Source: an uncultured Bacteroidales bacterium
GTDB lineage: Bacteria > Bacteroidota > Bacteroidia > Bacteroidales > Paludibacteraceae
Assembly: GCA_946619625.1 (NCBI GenBank)
Contig: CAMOMF010000084.1
Span: 1-44,292 of the forward strand
Reading direction: 5' to 3'
DNA length: 44,292 bases
The position numbers were made by a program, and so were the translations under genes. The notes below the pieces were generated by a model, which saw only the letters and a program-made list of their open reading frames with translations, was not told where the DNA came from and ran no database searches. Positions 1 to 9,253 of this stretch are shown here, in pieces (the first letter of the stretch is position 1; each line of letters opens with the position of its first letter).

Positions 1-20
1 CCCTCCGTGGGGCCGCCATC

Positions 21-3000
21 TTAATAGTTTTTTACTATATTACTGTAAGTAGTAATTTCCACTGAAGTCAAAACAGCACCCTCTTTCTTGTCGGTAAACC
101 ACACTCTACCCCAACCACCGTTGTACTTGCTATTTGTGGTTAGCACAGCAGAGGCCGCTGTGGAAGCATCGGAGCCACTAACAATCACACGCGATGTGCC
201 ATTTTCCGTGTCAAGCGCATCACCTGTGGCCAAGTCAGGGCCTTCAACTGTGCCGATTTGATAGATGGCATTACCCTGAATGGCGTTTGCCCAAGAGGAA
301 CCATCGCGTTTACCGGCGCCATCCGGAGTGACATAAAGCACTGTGCCACCCTTCGGAAGACGTTGAGTTTCAATAGCTCCAATGTCCGGGTCGCCACCAT
401 AGTCACGCGTACCCAAGGCAATATCATAACCCATGAATTTAGCCCAATCCGCACTGCCACTACCGGCGCCCGTTCCCGAGTCTTCTCCTGCCAAAGCATT
501 GGCTGCATTGACAATCGGGTTCATCGGCAACGGTTCGTAGTTGACCGCACCACCGTAGAACGACTTATCATCCGTAGTCGAGTGACCTACGTTACGGGAC
601 GGATTCACAAAGTCAGGATAACGTGCCAAAATCTCTGTTGCCGGAGTCGTACCCCAAGCACCTTGCTGAGTACCATCATCCACACGTGTTTGACGCGTCG
701 TATTGTTCTCACTCTTGGTATGAGTAAGAATACGATAGATATGGTTCTCTTCAAAGGTTGCAACCAAATCAGCAGGGAACAGTACATCGTAGCCCATGTA
801 CAAGTACTTACCCGTCACGTTGTACCAACTCTCCTTCGGGCAGAAGACAGTACTGCTAATGTTAGCGCGGTCGGCATGAATACGCAGACCATTACTGAAT
901 ATCACCGAGTTATACACCTCTATATGACCTGCATCGGTATTCTCGGTAATAGCGCCGGGAGTATAAGGTGTGGGGATAATATCTGCCGGAGTGCACTTGA
1001 AGGGGAAACCGCAGTTGTTCATCAGGTCGCTGTTGCGCACAATAATCTTGGCTTCAGAACCATTTGCAACTACTATGCCATACAACGAAATCTGCATGGT
1101 TTCCGGTGTGTCGTCTTCTTTCGCAACATATCGGTCAGGGTCATCCCATGTATCACCGGCCGTACAGTTACGGATAACGGTATTCACTACCGTCAGCTCG
1201 GCTATACACTTACGCTTGCCTTTAGAGGGATCGTCATCAATATATTTGCTTCCATGCTCGGCATCACCGTTCACGAAGATAGCGGCTCCCTCCGTAGCCG
1301 CACAATTGGCAATCACGCAGTTACGCAATATATTACCCGTCATGTCACGAGGGAACGTCTCTCTGGAGTTGTTCATCGCCACACCGCCACCGTTGGCCAC
1401 AGAGTTGTACAGAGCTATTTCCTCGGCATAATCCTTGTCACTCATTTGTGCCGGATCGGGTTTCGCGATATTACCGTTACCACCAATCATACGGAAACCA
1501 TCGATGATGACATCGTGCATATTAGCAATGGAGAACACGTGTACGGAGTGGTCATTGAAGTCACCACCCGTCACATCCGCACGCACCTCGGACTTGTACT
1601 TATATGGCTGACGACCGGTGATTATAGGGACAAGTTTGTCATCTTTAGTTATGTCCTTTTGGGCACTCGGATAACCACCGTACAAACGCATCTTGCTGAC
1701 GGGGCGCACCGCTGCCGTACGGATATGGCCCGTCAGGTATGCCCCTCGACCCGCTACGTTCGTCGAACCCTCTTTCATGAGAATCTGTACGTTGGGATAG
1801 TGAGTTTCGTCGTATATTATATTTCCTGCACCATCCCTTTGTATATGGCCTTCAGAATCCAGTGACGGCAAACGATAATAAGCATACTCCGGATGATCTA
1901 CATAACTCTCCTTCGTGTTATGAGTCTCTATCGGATCCACCAAGTACTGACTGAAGAAAAATACAGCATCCTGCAGGTTGTTGAGAGCATAGGTCCAGTT
2001 GGCTCCCAACGCTTGGTCTTCTTTGTATCCCACATTACCTTCGCCACTCTCTGCTGCCTTGGCAACAATGGTCGGGTCCACAAAGATAGTCGGGATATTG
2101 GTGGTTTCAGTGGTCGTACGTCCTTCTTGTTGTTCCAAGGAGGGCATGAGGCAGAAGTTCACATCGTGGTAACTATTTGTGATGGCACCGCAGACCGACA
2201 CACTCTCAAACTTGATACCCAACAAGTCTTGTGTGGCATTGGCGTGCATCAACTCCACCCTGGAAGCCACGGTGACATCGACAATCTGCTTACCCTTACC
2301 ACGCATACTGGACATACCTAACGGGTGCCAGTTGTACGCATCCTGATAGGCGCTACCCGCTTCGGTGTTCGACGGATTCACTACGCCATTATCATGCTGA
2401 ATACCGGCGCTGGAGGATGGATGCTCAAACATAGCAAAGTTACCCGTGTTGAAAGAAGCAGTCGGGTAGTTATCATCATTCAGGTTAATCACGGCTTTGC
2501 GGACCACTGCCGACCAGTCGGAGATATCCCCCTTGGAGAACGCACTATGGTCCACCGAGATATTGAAATAGTCTTCTTTCTTGAAGGCTGCAAATTGGAT
2601 ATCGCTATTGACTGCACACTCGTTGCCCCACACCACCGTATTGGAGATGGCAGCCGCCTCGCGCACGTAGATACCACCGGTACGGCCGTGGCGCATACCA
2701 TAATAAATCACGTCCGGGCCAATACACTTGTTGTTGACCACAGTCAAGTGGTCCAGCGAGCCGCCGTAGTTCAGGTACACACCCGCACCCTCGGCGTTAC
2801 TGGTACAGTTGGTGATAAGCGAAGCCTTGGCAAACGGACTATATACCGATGCCTCGAGGTCTTCGTTACCTTTATATGTATCGTAGAACGTGGGGTCCGC
2901 CATAGGAGCTGTCTCCTCGGGGTACTCGTCCGGGTCGTGACAGATAGCCAGACCTGCACCCGCTCGGGCCGCACACTGTGTGATATAGCAGTGCTCCACC

Positions 3001-4601
3001 TGACCATCGTAGTCGATGCACACACCGCCTCCATAGCCCTGTTGCATACCGAATCCCGTGGCCTGACAAGTGTGGATATAGCAGTAGTTGACATCACCAC
3101 CGCCGTCCAAATAGACCGCACCACCGCGCTGAACTGCCGAACAGTGATGAATGATACAGTCCTCTATCTCGGTGTTACGTACCATATAGACACCACCACC
3201 GAAACCCGTATGGTCGTGACCCTGCAGGTTGGTGCTGTTGGCATTACCGCCCTCGATGGTGAAACCCGCCAACTTCGACTTATACGGCAGACCCTTGAAA
3301 CGACCCGTCATGCTCGTCTCCTCATTCTCATACACAGGCAACGTGGACGTGTCAATGCCCGTGCCCTTGAACGCATACCGCCCGATATACCCTACCGTGT
3401 TGGGAATACTAACCGTTGCCAGATTCGCACAGTCGCCAAACGACCAACGCTCTATCAGGTCTATCGTACTCGGGAAAGTCACCGATGTCAACCCCGTACA
3501 ACCGTAGAAAGCAAAACGACCCACCTCCTTCACATTGCCGAGGTTGAGCGTCGTCAAGCCCGTACAGCCATCAAAAGCCGCCTGACCTACCGTGGTCACG
3601 TTCGCCCCCATCGTCACAGACGTCACACCCGTACACTGGTAAAACGCACCATTGCGAATACCCGTCACTTTGTACGTCTCTCCACCGGTAGTGATGGTTG
3701 CAGGGATAGTGATAGCGCCTGTATAGCCCGAAGGACTGCGCGTCACAACCGCCGTATTGTTTGTCTCGTCCAAATTATACCAAAGCGTGCTCACCTGTAC
3801 CCGCTCATCTGCCGGGTCCACGTCATACACAATCGGGTCATAGCGCTCTGCCGTGGCAGGGTCGATCTTACCATTCGTGCCGAACCACACCACATGGTAA
3901 CTGCTCAGCGGGAAAGTGGTGTTATAGATGCCTCGTTTGGAATCGTACGAGAACGAATAGGTATTGGTATGGTGGTTACCCGACAGGATACTCTTGTACT
4001 TGAAGTCCCAACTGCGCGACTTGTCCAGCGTGCCCTGTGTTCCCTCACTATGCAGGGCTATCATCTCGCCATAGCGCTTGCCTGAACTCAGCCAACGCAT
4101 GTTTGGCAACTCCTTGAGGTTTTTGCAGTAAGCATACTCGGGGGCAGTAGAAGAGGGCACCGTCTCGTCCCCCCTGAATCCACCTATTACATAGATGTTC
4201 GAGTAGATACGGAAAGACGTGTTTACCACCGAACCATCGGCATCGTCCGTGCTTCGACGGTTAGGGATATAGGTGGCAGATGTACTCCATTCCGATTCTG
4301 GGCGCGCCGGCACTGCCAACTCCGCAGCTCCGTTATCTTCTGTTCCTGCCACGAACACATAGCCCCTCTTACTGCCATCTCTAACATCATTGCGCTCATG
4401 CAGCACATCAATGGCACTCTGCAGGTTGTTCTTGGCATGCTCCCAAGAATCACCGACATTGTCGAAACTGCCCGCGGGTGACACATATATATAAACGTTT
4501 TTTTCATCTGTCGGCAGATCTTGTGCATGGGTATATGTCGTCGCTGCACCCCAAACGAGGCACAGGATAATAGTCAGTATGTAGTATATTCGCTTCTTCA
4601 T
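21..4601 (-). CDS. Secreted beta-helix surface protein with inserted BspA-type leucine-rich repeats (possibly 3'-truncated)
   Basis: This is a large exported protein of about 1526 residues, probably on the cell surface. The ATG at 4601 is preferred because it starts a clean signal peptide (MKKRIYYILTIILCLVWG...THAQ); the open frame runs eight codons further upstream. Near residues 40-150 there is a Bacteroidales beta-helix entry module (IYVSPAG..., later SNIYVIGGFRG). Residues about 270-415 are BspA-type LRRs with the rhythm GAFYQCTGVTSVTM. Gly- and Cys-rich right-handed beta-helix turns such as GGGVYMVRN and GGAVYLDGGG follow. A further module of the same kind begins near residue 1430 (LYVTPDGAGKRDGSSW) but stops after only about 100 residues at YSNIVKNY. 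It is the last gene of the fimbrial cluster, 27 bp after the preceding lipoprotein gene. A role as adhesin or glycan-binding protein is inferred. No C-terminal sorting tail is present, so the 3' end may be broken. Confidence 0.85.
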   Translation of the reverse strand: MKKRIYYILTIILCLVWGAATTYTHAQDLPTDEKNVYIYVSPAGSFDNVGDSWEHAKNNLQSAIDVLHERNDVRDGSKRGYVFVAGTEDNGAAELAVPARPESEWSTSATYIPNRRSTDDADGSVVNTSFRIYSNIYVIGGFRGDETVPSSTAPEYAYCKNLKELPNMRWLSSGKRYGEMIALHSEGTQGTLDKSRSWDFKYKSILSGNHHTNTYSFSYDSKRGIYNTTFPLSSYHVVWFGTNGKIDPATAERYDPIVYDVDPADERVQVSTLWYNLDETNNTAVVTRSPSGYTGAITIPATITTGGETYKVTGIRNGAFYQCTGVTSVTMGANVTTVGQAAFDGCTGLTTLNLGNVKEVGRFAFYGCTGLTSVTFPSTIDLIERWSFGDCANLATVSIPNTVGYIGRYAFKGTGIDTSTLPVYENEETSMTGRFKGLPYKSKLAGFTIEGGNANSTNLQGHDHTGFGGGVYMVRNTEIEDCIIHHCSAVQRGGAVYLDGGGDVNYCYIHTCQATGFGMQQGYGGGVCIDYDGQVEHCYITQCAARAGAGLAICHDPDEYPEETAPMADPTFYDTYKGNEDLEASVYSPFAKASLITNCTSNAEGAGVYLNYGGSLDHLTVVNNKCIGPDVIYYGMRHGRTGGIYVREAAAISNTVVWGNECAVNSDIQFAAFKKEDYFNISVDHSAFSKGDISDWSAVVRKAVINLNDDNYPTASFNTGNFAMFEHPSSSAGIQHDNGVVNPSNTEAGSAYQDAYNWHPLGMSSMRGKGKQIVDVTVASRVELMHANATQDLLGIKFESVSVCGAITNSYHDVNFCLMPSLEQQEGRTTTETTNIPTIFVDPTIVAKAAESGEGNVGYKEDQALGANWTYALNNLQDAVFFFSQYLVDPIETHNTKESYVDHPEYAYYRLPSLDSEGHIQRDGAGNIIYDETHYPNVQILMKEGSTNVAGRGAYLTGHIRTAAVRPVSKMRLYGGYPSAQKDITKDDKLVPIITGRQPYKYKSEVRADVTGGDFNDHSVHVFSIANMHDVIIDGFRMIGGNGNIAKPDPAQMSDKDYAEEIALYNSVANGGGVAMNNSRETFPRDMTGNILRNCVIANCAATEGAAIFVNGDAEHGSKYIDDDPSKGKRKCIAELTVVNTVIRNCTAGDTWDDPDRYVAKEDDTPETMQISLYGIVVANGSEAKIIVRNSDLMNNCGFPFKCTPADIIPTPYTPGAITENTDAGHIEVYNSVIFSNGLRIHADRANISSTVFCPKESWYNVTGKYLYMGYDVLFPADLVATFEENHIYRILTHTKSENNTTRQTRVDDGTQQGAWGTTPATEILARYPDFVNPSRNVGHSTTDDKSFYGGAVNYEPLPMNPIVNAANALAGEDSGTGAGSGSADWAKFMGYDIALGTRDYGGDPDIGAIETQRLPKGGTVLYVTPDGAGKRDGSSWANAIQGNAIYQIGTVEGPDLATGDALDTENGTSRVIVSGSDASTAASAVLTTNSKYNGGWGRVWFTDKKEGAVLTSVEITTYSNIVKNY

Positions 4602-4628
4602 CGCAATTATTCCATTCTTCAGCAAATA

Positions 4629-5885
4629 CTATGGTGTCGGATAATTATATTCCTTGTTTTTTATAGTTATCTGACCTCGTATCCAAGAGGTCCAAACAGT
4701 CGGTACTTTTGTATCAACTATTGTTTTATAGTACGAAGTGGCTGCCGATGGATCATCTCCATTCTTCAGCAATCGAAGTTGCAGAGGATAATCTCCGCTT
4801 ACATTATTATTCTTTCTATACGGAATGGCATAGAAATAAGCTCTTCCATTCCATTGTGTCCCGGGGGAAAGGACGCTTAGGATTGGCATCGTATAGCCGG
4901 ATTCATAAGCCGCACCTGCTATCATATTCTCAGTAGGCTTAAACACGTAGCACGGACCGTCATACAAATGCTCCGCCGCTATGTACGACAACTTCACATC
5001 TCCGCGTATCCCCTCCGCCACGTTCCACATCAGATCCACCTTCGCTGCCACGTGGTACAACAGCAAGTTAATATGCGGTACTTTCGTGTCCTTACTGAAC
5101 GAACCGTAGTACGCGCCATTGTAATTATAGTTGTAGGGTGAAGAATAGATGTTCTGCAGGTTCTCCTTGACCTTGGTGTCGTATTCCGTTCCACCATCGA
5201 AACGAAACCTCATACTCTGCAATTCACTAAGACTACTCCCCACGGTTATTTTCGGACTAAACTTCAACGGCACCGCCGACGCTACGGCATACACACGCCC
5301 GTTGAACCGCGGAGATGGGAGCAGCAGATGCATCTCCTCATCAAAACGATAGATACTGTCGCCCACCGTAGCATACAATCCTGTCTGGTGCGTCTTGGTC
5401 CAGCGTGCTTCCCACGCTTCTCTCTTCGCTTCATCAGTCGCACCCGACTCCTCTGCTACCGACCGGGTATCCGTAGCCCACACCTCCCACGTGTCATCAT
5501 CATTCTCCTTCACAATGAAGAAATAGATGTATTGCGGAATAGCAAACCGCTCAGTCGTACCGGGGTCACCAAAAGCCCGTGCCATCGTACCCTCCTCACT
5601 TGGGCACCGCTCCGGCGCCGTCTGTGGACTATACACCTCACCTACCGGCAAACCGATTGAAATCGGCAACGTCACCGCTTCATACCCTTCCGGCACAACC
5701 GGCTCGCACCCCGACAGCACAAGGGACAGCACACATATAAAGCCTGCATACGCGCACAGCACGACACGCCCACGCACGCGTATAGAAAAATTGCTCACGC
5801 GACCGAACACACGCTCGCACACACTTCCCCCGCGCACAAGCCCCTCTCGCCTGCAAGCCATCTCTCCGCACACGCTTTCCCGCAT
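4629..5885 (-). CDS. Fimbrial-type surface lipoprotein, candidate accessory or tip subunit
   Basis: This is a predicted lipoprotein: a hydrophobic segment VLCAYAGFICVLSLVLS is followed by the lipobox cysteine (LSGC). The body resembles fimbrillin-like accessory proteins of Bacteroidales, with a YHVAAKVDLMWNV block followed by LSYIAAEHLYDGPCYVFKPTEN. Its place behind the FimB/Mfa2-like gene supports a job at the fimbrial tip or base. The start is uncertain. The frame is open to a TTG at 5921, ATGs lie at 5885 and 5861, and a GTG at 5798 would give the most normal-length lipoprotein signal (about 31 residues). The DNA upstream of 5798 is an alternating purine-pyrimidine CG/CA-rich stretch that looks non-coding. 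The family assignment is by overall resemblance only; the class is more certain than the exact subunit role. Confidence 0.72.
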   Translation of the reverse strand: MRESVCGEMACRREGLVRGGSVCERVFGRVSNFSIRVRGRVVLCAYAGFICVLSLVLSGCEPVVPEGYEAVTLPISIGLPVGEVYSPQTAPERCPSEEGTMARAFGDPGTTERFAIPQYIYFFIVKENDDDTWEVWATDTRSVAEESGATDEAKREAWEARWTKTHQTGLYATVGDSIYRFDEEMHLLLPSPRFNGRVYAVASAVPLKFSPKITVGSSLSELQSMRFRFDGGTEYDTKVKENLQNIYSSPYNYNYNGAYYGSFSKDTKVPHINLLLYHVAAKVDLMWNVAEGIRGDVKLSYIAAEHLYDGPCYVFKPTENMIAGAAYESGYTMPILSVLSPGTQWNGRAYFYAIPYRKNNNVSGDYPLQLRLLKNGDDPSAATSYYKTIVDTKVPTVWTSWIRGQITIKNKEYNYPTP

Positions 5886-5942
5886 GCGCAAATTATCATC
5901 ATATGTGCGTTGCTTTATCAAATCGTCTTCTTTTTCGCGTTA

Positions 5943-6005
5943 TTCGTGTTATTCGTGTTCGCTATTTCGATATCTCGACATCTCGATATATCGGTATCTC
6001 GCTCT
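5943..6005. repeat. Short tandem repeats, octamer TCGANATM family
   Basis: The 155-bp gap between the FimB/Mfa2-like gene and the next lipoprotein gene holds two simple tandem arrays. A 9-bp unit (TTATTCGTG) occurs about twice near 5940-5960. It is followed by octamers on the plus strand: TCGATATC, TCGACATC, TCGATATA, TCGGTATC, TCGCTCTC. The same octamer theme recurs at 18728-18791. No protein-coding sequence is seen in the gap. Confidence 0.8.
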
Positions 6006-6075
6006 CAACTCTCCACGGCTTTGCCGATCGTCCGAGCCCTGCGAGGTAAGAACTTTAAACTCTAAACTTATCAAG

Positions 6076-7128
6076 CTATATCTCGATATTATGCTCGCCT
6101 CCGTTCTTCCAGTCGAGCGTGACCGATGCGCCCACTTCGGGAGCCTCGATGGGCACCACTTCACCGTCGGGTTGCAGTTGCAAACGCAACACTTTCAGTT
6201 GTCCTGCCCTGAGCGGTTCGTGCACCGACAGGACCGTCTCAGTGATGGTGCCGTCCGTCATGCTCACATACACTTTCGCCTCGTAATACACATCGTTGGC
6301 ATCTGGTGTCTCGGCGGAGGGGAACGAAGCACTGCCCAGTAATGCCATATGGTAACTCTCCTCTTCCACCTGCGCTCTCTTTGCCATGGGCGCAGAGGCG
6401 GAGATGTTCGGGTCTATCGTCTCCATCCGGATAATCTTCGGATGGTCGTAGAGGAAGAGGCTGTCGCGCAGCATCATACTGTTGACCGTAGGTCCCATAC
6501 AGGCAGTGATTCCATGGACGGTGACGCCGGTGGTGTCAATGACCAGTGCCAGCGCGCTGGTGACCATATGCAGCGTAAGGTCGATACACTGGTCAGCCGT
6601 GTCGATGACACTTATCTCGCGCTGCGTAGCGAAGAGACCGGTCTGCTGCGTCAGCAAGGTGTCCTGCACCGGAGTCGTCAGTCTAACCTGACGACTGCTG
6701 AGGGTATCCACCAGCGTGGCAATACCATTATTCTTCAGGTTGGCAAGGGCGATGGCATGGTACTCGTCTTTCGGCAGAAAGAACGTGTAGGTGGACTGGT
6801 TGGCATCAATGACCTCGTTGATGGAGTACACCAGTTCGTCCTTCGTGGTGTCGTAGAAACCGATACTGATGTCGTGCGCATGGTCGGTGAAGATATGGCT
6901 GAAATAGTCGTGCAGGATAGTACGGGTCTGCAGGTCGGTCTCAGCATAAAGGACCGTCTGCAACTCAAGGTCGAGGTTGGTCTGCAGTTGCATCCTGACC
7001 ACCATCTCGAAGTCTGTTCCGCAGACCGACAGGTCATCATCAATCAACTCAAACACGCCACAACCCTGCATGCCTACCATGCAGAGCCATCCTAACACTA
7101 TATTTCTACACCACTTCTTCAAAACCAA
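6076..7128 (-). CDS. FimB/Mfa2-family fimbrial anchor lipoprotein
   Basis: Members of the FimB/Mfa2 family (Pfam PF08842) are outer-membrane lipoproteins that anchor the fimbrial shaft and limit its length. The signal peptide ends in a lipobox (GMQGC, Cys23) and is followed at once by the family's opening pattern, an acidic DDDLSVC segment and then a beta strand (FEMVVRM). The length of about 350 residues is normal for the family. The start codon appears to be TTG, either at 7128 or two codons later at 7122 (giving MKKWCRN...); no ATG precedes the signal peptide in this frame. It lies 96 bp behind the major subunit gene, separated from it by a strong hairpin, which would fit lower expression of the anchor than of the shaft protein. 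The order of neighbours (DUF3575/OmpA-like, major subunit, anchor, accessory) matches type V pilus clusters. Confidence 0.85.
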   Translation of the reverse strand: MVLKKWCRNIVLGWLCMVGMQGCGVFELIDDDLSVCGTDFEMVVRMQLQTNLDLELQTVLYAETDLQTRTILHDYFSHIFTDHAHDISIGFYDTTKDELVYSINEVIDANQSTYTFFLPKDEYHAIALANLKNNGIATLVDTLSSRQVRLTTPVQDTLLTQQTGLFATQREISVIDTADQCIDLTLHMVTSALALVIDTTGVTVHGITACMGPTVNSMMLRDSLFLYDHPKIIRMETIDPNISASAPMAKRAQVEEESYHMALLGSASFPSAETPDANDVYYEAKVYVSMTDGTITETVLSVHEPLRAGQLKVLRLQLQPDGEVVPIEAPEVGASVTLDWKNGGEHNIEI

Positions 7129-7159
7129 TTTACATCAACTGCTTTTCTTTCCATCGTTC

Positions 7160-7191
7160 CTCCGCAGCCCTGCCGAAGCAGAGCCGCGGAG
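7160..7191 (-). promoter_or_regulatory. Intercistronic UUCG-tetraloop hairpin
   Basis: Read as minus-strand RNA, 14-base arms (7191-7178 and 7173-7160) pair fully with two G-U wobbles and close on C(UUCG)G, one of the most stable RNA loops. It lies just past the stop codon of the major fimbrillin gene and before the anchor gene. No U-tract follows, so a transcript-stabilising or partial-attenuation element is likelier than a full terminator. The pairing is read directly; the role is inferred. Confidence 0.75.
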
Positions 7192-7224
7192 TTCCGAGGA
7201 ATGAAATCAGTCAAGAAAGAACGA

Positions 7225-9210
7225 TTAAAGTTCAACGTCAAAAATCAGACCGGCCTTCCATGACAAATCAACCGAGAAGCCGAGTTCCAAGTTGCTCGAA
7301 CGCAAGTCAGGAATGGTGTAGTATGCGCTCTTCAAGCAGTTCGCACCAAGAGTGATATTAAGGGTAGTGGTATAATCCTTGTAGAAGAGGTTGAAATTAT
7401 CCGGACGATTAGTACTGGCTTTGGAAGCAGCATTAACAGTAGTGCTATTCAGTTTGCCAACTAAATAGAAGGTGCCATTCTCCGGTATCAAATTACCATC
7501 TTTGCCAAGGAAGTCGCCCAGAGTGTTCTTCATCTCAAGAACAACATAGATTTCATCGTCGCCCATTGTTTCACCAGACTTGTTGTTCTTAGAGGAGAAT
7601 ACCAGCGTGTGGTTAGTTACAGGTGTTCCGTTATTAGGAATGAGTACCAAACCTTTATCAGGACTTTCAGCATCAGTTACTTTACCATTCAAATCATTAT
7701 CGTAGATAACAAATACGTCAGTAGCACCTTCATTCTGAGTGAAGTCATAATTCACCTGTTTCTGACCACCGATTAATAAGCCTTTCCAACGCAACTGCGC
7801 ACCATCTTTAGTAAAGACCACAGGATCTGCTCCTGCTGCTTCACCATTATCCGTCCAGGAAACAGCTCCAGCGTCACCACCTCTCTTAACAACTACGTCC
7901 AGTTTACCAACACCATACTCTATAGCATCATGAATAGCAACAGACTTAGTATTGCTCTGCACGGTTCCGTTGTCGGTATATTGACCAAGGATAGTTGTCC
8001 AATTGCTCACTCCGTCATAATAACTCTTTTTCGAGGAAGTGGCAGTCTCAATAGTGCTCTGAGCAAAATATTGCAAAGAAGCAGGATATACGAACTGAGT
8101 CAGTTTACCGAACTCAACAGCACCAGTTTCTGACCCAATAGTAGCATGATCGCCAACAACTGGCACAAACTTTTTAGCAGCAGGATCAGCGGTGTTCCAA
8201 CTAATTACAGCAGCACCATCAGGCAGACCGATAGAGTGAGGATAATCCTTGAAGCCCATAGTAGACTCCCACTCCAGTTTACGCTTCATTTTAAAGCCAT
8301 CGCCAGCAGTTGCAGTGGTAATATCCGTACCATTGAGGATAGCAGTCATGATGTTTGCTACCAACGGATCGGCAGAAACAGCCGACTCCTGATAGCGCTC
8401 AAGGGTGTTGTAGAGGTCCTCCACAGCAGCCAAGATGGCACCTTGAGAACCGGCTTTCATAGTGATAAAAGTGGTGTACAGGTCATGAAGAGCGTCATTG
8501 CCACCGTTTGCTGTGGTATAGTCCTCCCATTTAACCGGAGTACCTGCTCCATTATCGCAGTTAGCAATAGCAGTAACATAGGCTGCCAACTCTTGCGCAT
8601 GAGTAGGGATACCATCGGCGCTATAAATCTTCACTAAGTCAAAAGTAATACTGCTGGGATTCGTCGAAGCACCATACAGATTGTTGGCAGTAACAATACC
8701 ATACTGATGCTTTTTAGCGTCATCAGAGGAAATGTTAACCGTATTATCCTCATTCGAATCATTGCTTTCATCAATAGCTTTGCCATAGAACAAGAAACGT
8801 TTGGTACCGATAGGAATTGCCACATCTTCGTAGATAATGTTGTTAGCAGCATTCAGTTGTCCATAATCAGTTCCGGAAGCAGTTGCAATAGGAGCCAAGA
8901 GAATATTCTTACCAAGACGAGTGTCAAAATTAGCATCAAAAGGAATCAAGACGATTTTGTCCATACCACGGAAAGAGGGACGGTCCTGCTTCTGTTGAAC
9001 GGTTGCTGATGGCATATGGCGTACTGCGTCAGGAGTACCTGCAATGTTCTCGGCAATGTTAATCATGAACTCGGTTTTTACAACCTCGCCATTGTAGTTA
9101 CCGGTTATCGGGTCGATCTCCGGACTGTTGTTTTTCTGTTCGCAGGATGTGAATCCTACGCTGCCTATCAGGACGACTGCGCCCATCAAGGCAAATGTTT
9201 TGATTGATTT
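7225..9210 (-). CDS. Major fimbrillin-like lipoprotein (Mfa1/FimA type)
   Basis: This is the probable shaft subunit of a type V pilus, 661 residues from the ATG at 9210; another in-frame ATG lies at 9237, but its extra nine codons look like an A-rich leader. The signal peptide MKSIKTFALMGAVVLIGSVGFTSC ends in a lipobox with Cys24. Residues about 70-90 carry a short basic/aromatic FRGMDK segment before the first core strand (IVLIPFD), where type V pilins are cut by a trypsin-like protease to release the donor strand. The protein is long for a FimA (about 380) and closer to Mfa1-type fimbrillins. It ends in ELGFSVDLSWKAGLIFDVEL, resembling the C-terminal strands of that group. Neighbours are the BRO-N gene upstream and the anchor gene downstream. 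Family placement rests on overall pattern and context. Confidence 0.8.
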   Translation of the reverse strand, partial: KSIKTFALMGAVVLIGSVGFTSCEQKNNSPEIDPITGNYNGEVVKTEFMINIAENIAGTPDAVRHMPSATVQQKQDRPSFRGMDKIVLIPFDANFDTRLGKNILLAPIATASGTDYGQLNAANNIIYEDVAIPIGTKRFLFYGKAIDESNDSNEDNTVNISSDDAKKHQYGIVTANNLYGASTNPSSITFDLVKIYSADGIPTHAQELAAYVTAIANCDNGAGTPVKWEDYTTANGGNDALHDLYTTFITMKAGSQGAILAAVEDLYNTLERYQESAVSADPLVANIMTAILNGTDITTATAGDGFKMKRKLEWESTMGFKDYPHSIGLPDGAAVISWNTADPAAKKFVPVVGDHATIGSETGAVEFGKLTQFVYPASLQYFAQSTIETATSSKKSYYDGVSNWTTILGQYTDNGTVQSNTKSVAIHDAIEYGVGKLDVVVKRGGDAGAVSWTDNGEAAGADPVVFTKDGAQLRWKGLLIGGQKQVNYDFTQNEGATDVFVIYDNDLNGKVTDAESPDKGLVLIPNNGTPVTNHTLVFSSKNNKSGETMGDDEIYVVLEMKNTLGDFLGKDGNLIPENGTFYLVGKLNSTTVNAASKASTNRPDNFNLFYKDYTTTLNITLGANCLKSAYYTIPDLRSSNLELGFSVDLSWKAGLIFDVEL

Positions 9211-9253
9211 CATTGTTTTAATTGTTTTGTTAAACATTAGTTATTTATTTTGT

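Noticed and set aside
258..4085. Long open frames on the plus strand (for example 258-1865 and 2325-4085)
   Set aside because: They lie antisense to the beta-helix gene, have no signal peptide or domain, and their residues follow the complement of the repetitive coding strand.
5740..5880. N-terminal extension of the fimbrial lipoprotein as real protein sequence
   Set aside because: The stretch is alternating purine-pyrimidine CG/CA-rich DNA and would precede the lipoprotein signal by 40 to 50 residues, so at least part of it is probably leader; the start was left open among several codons.
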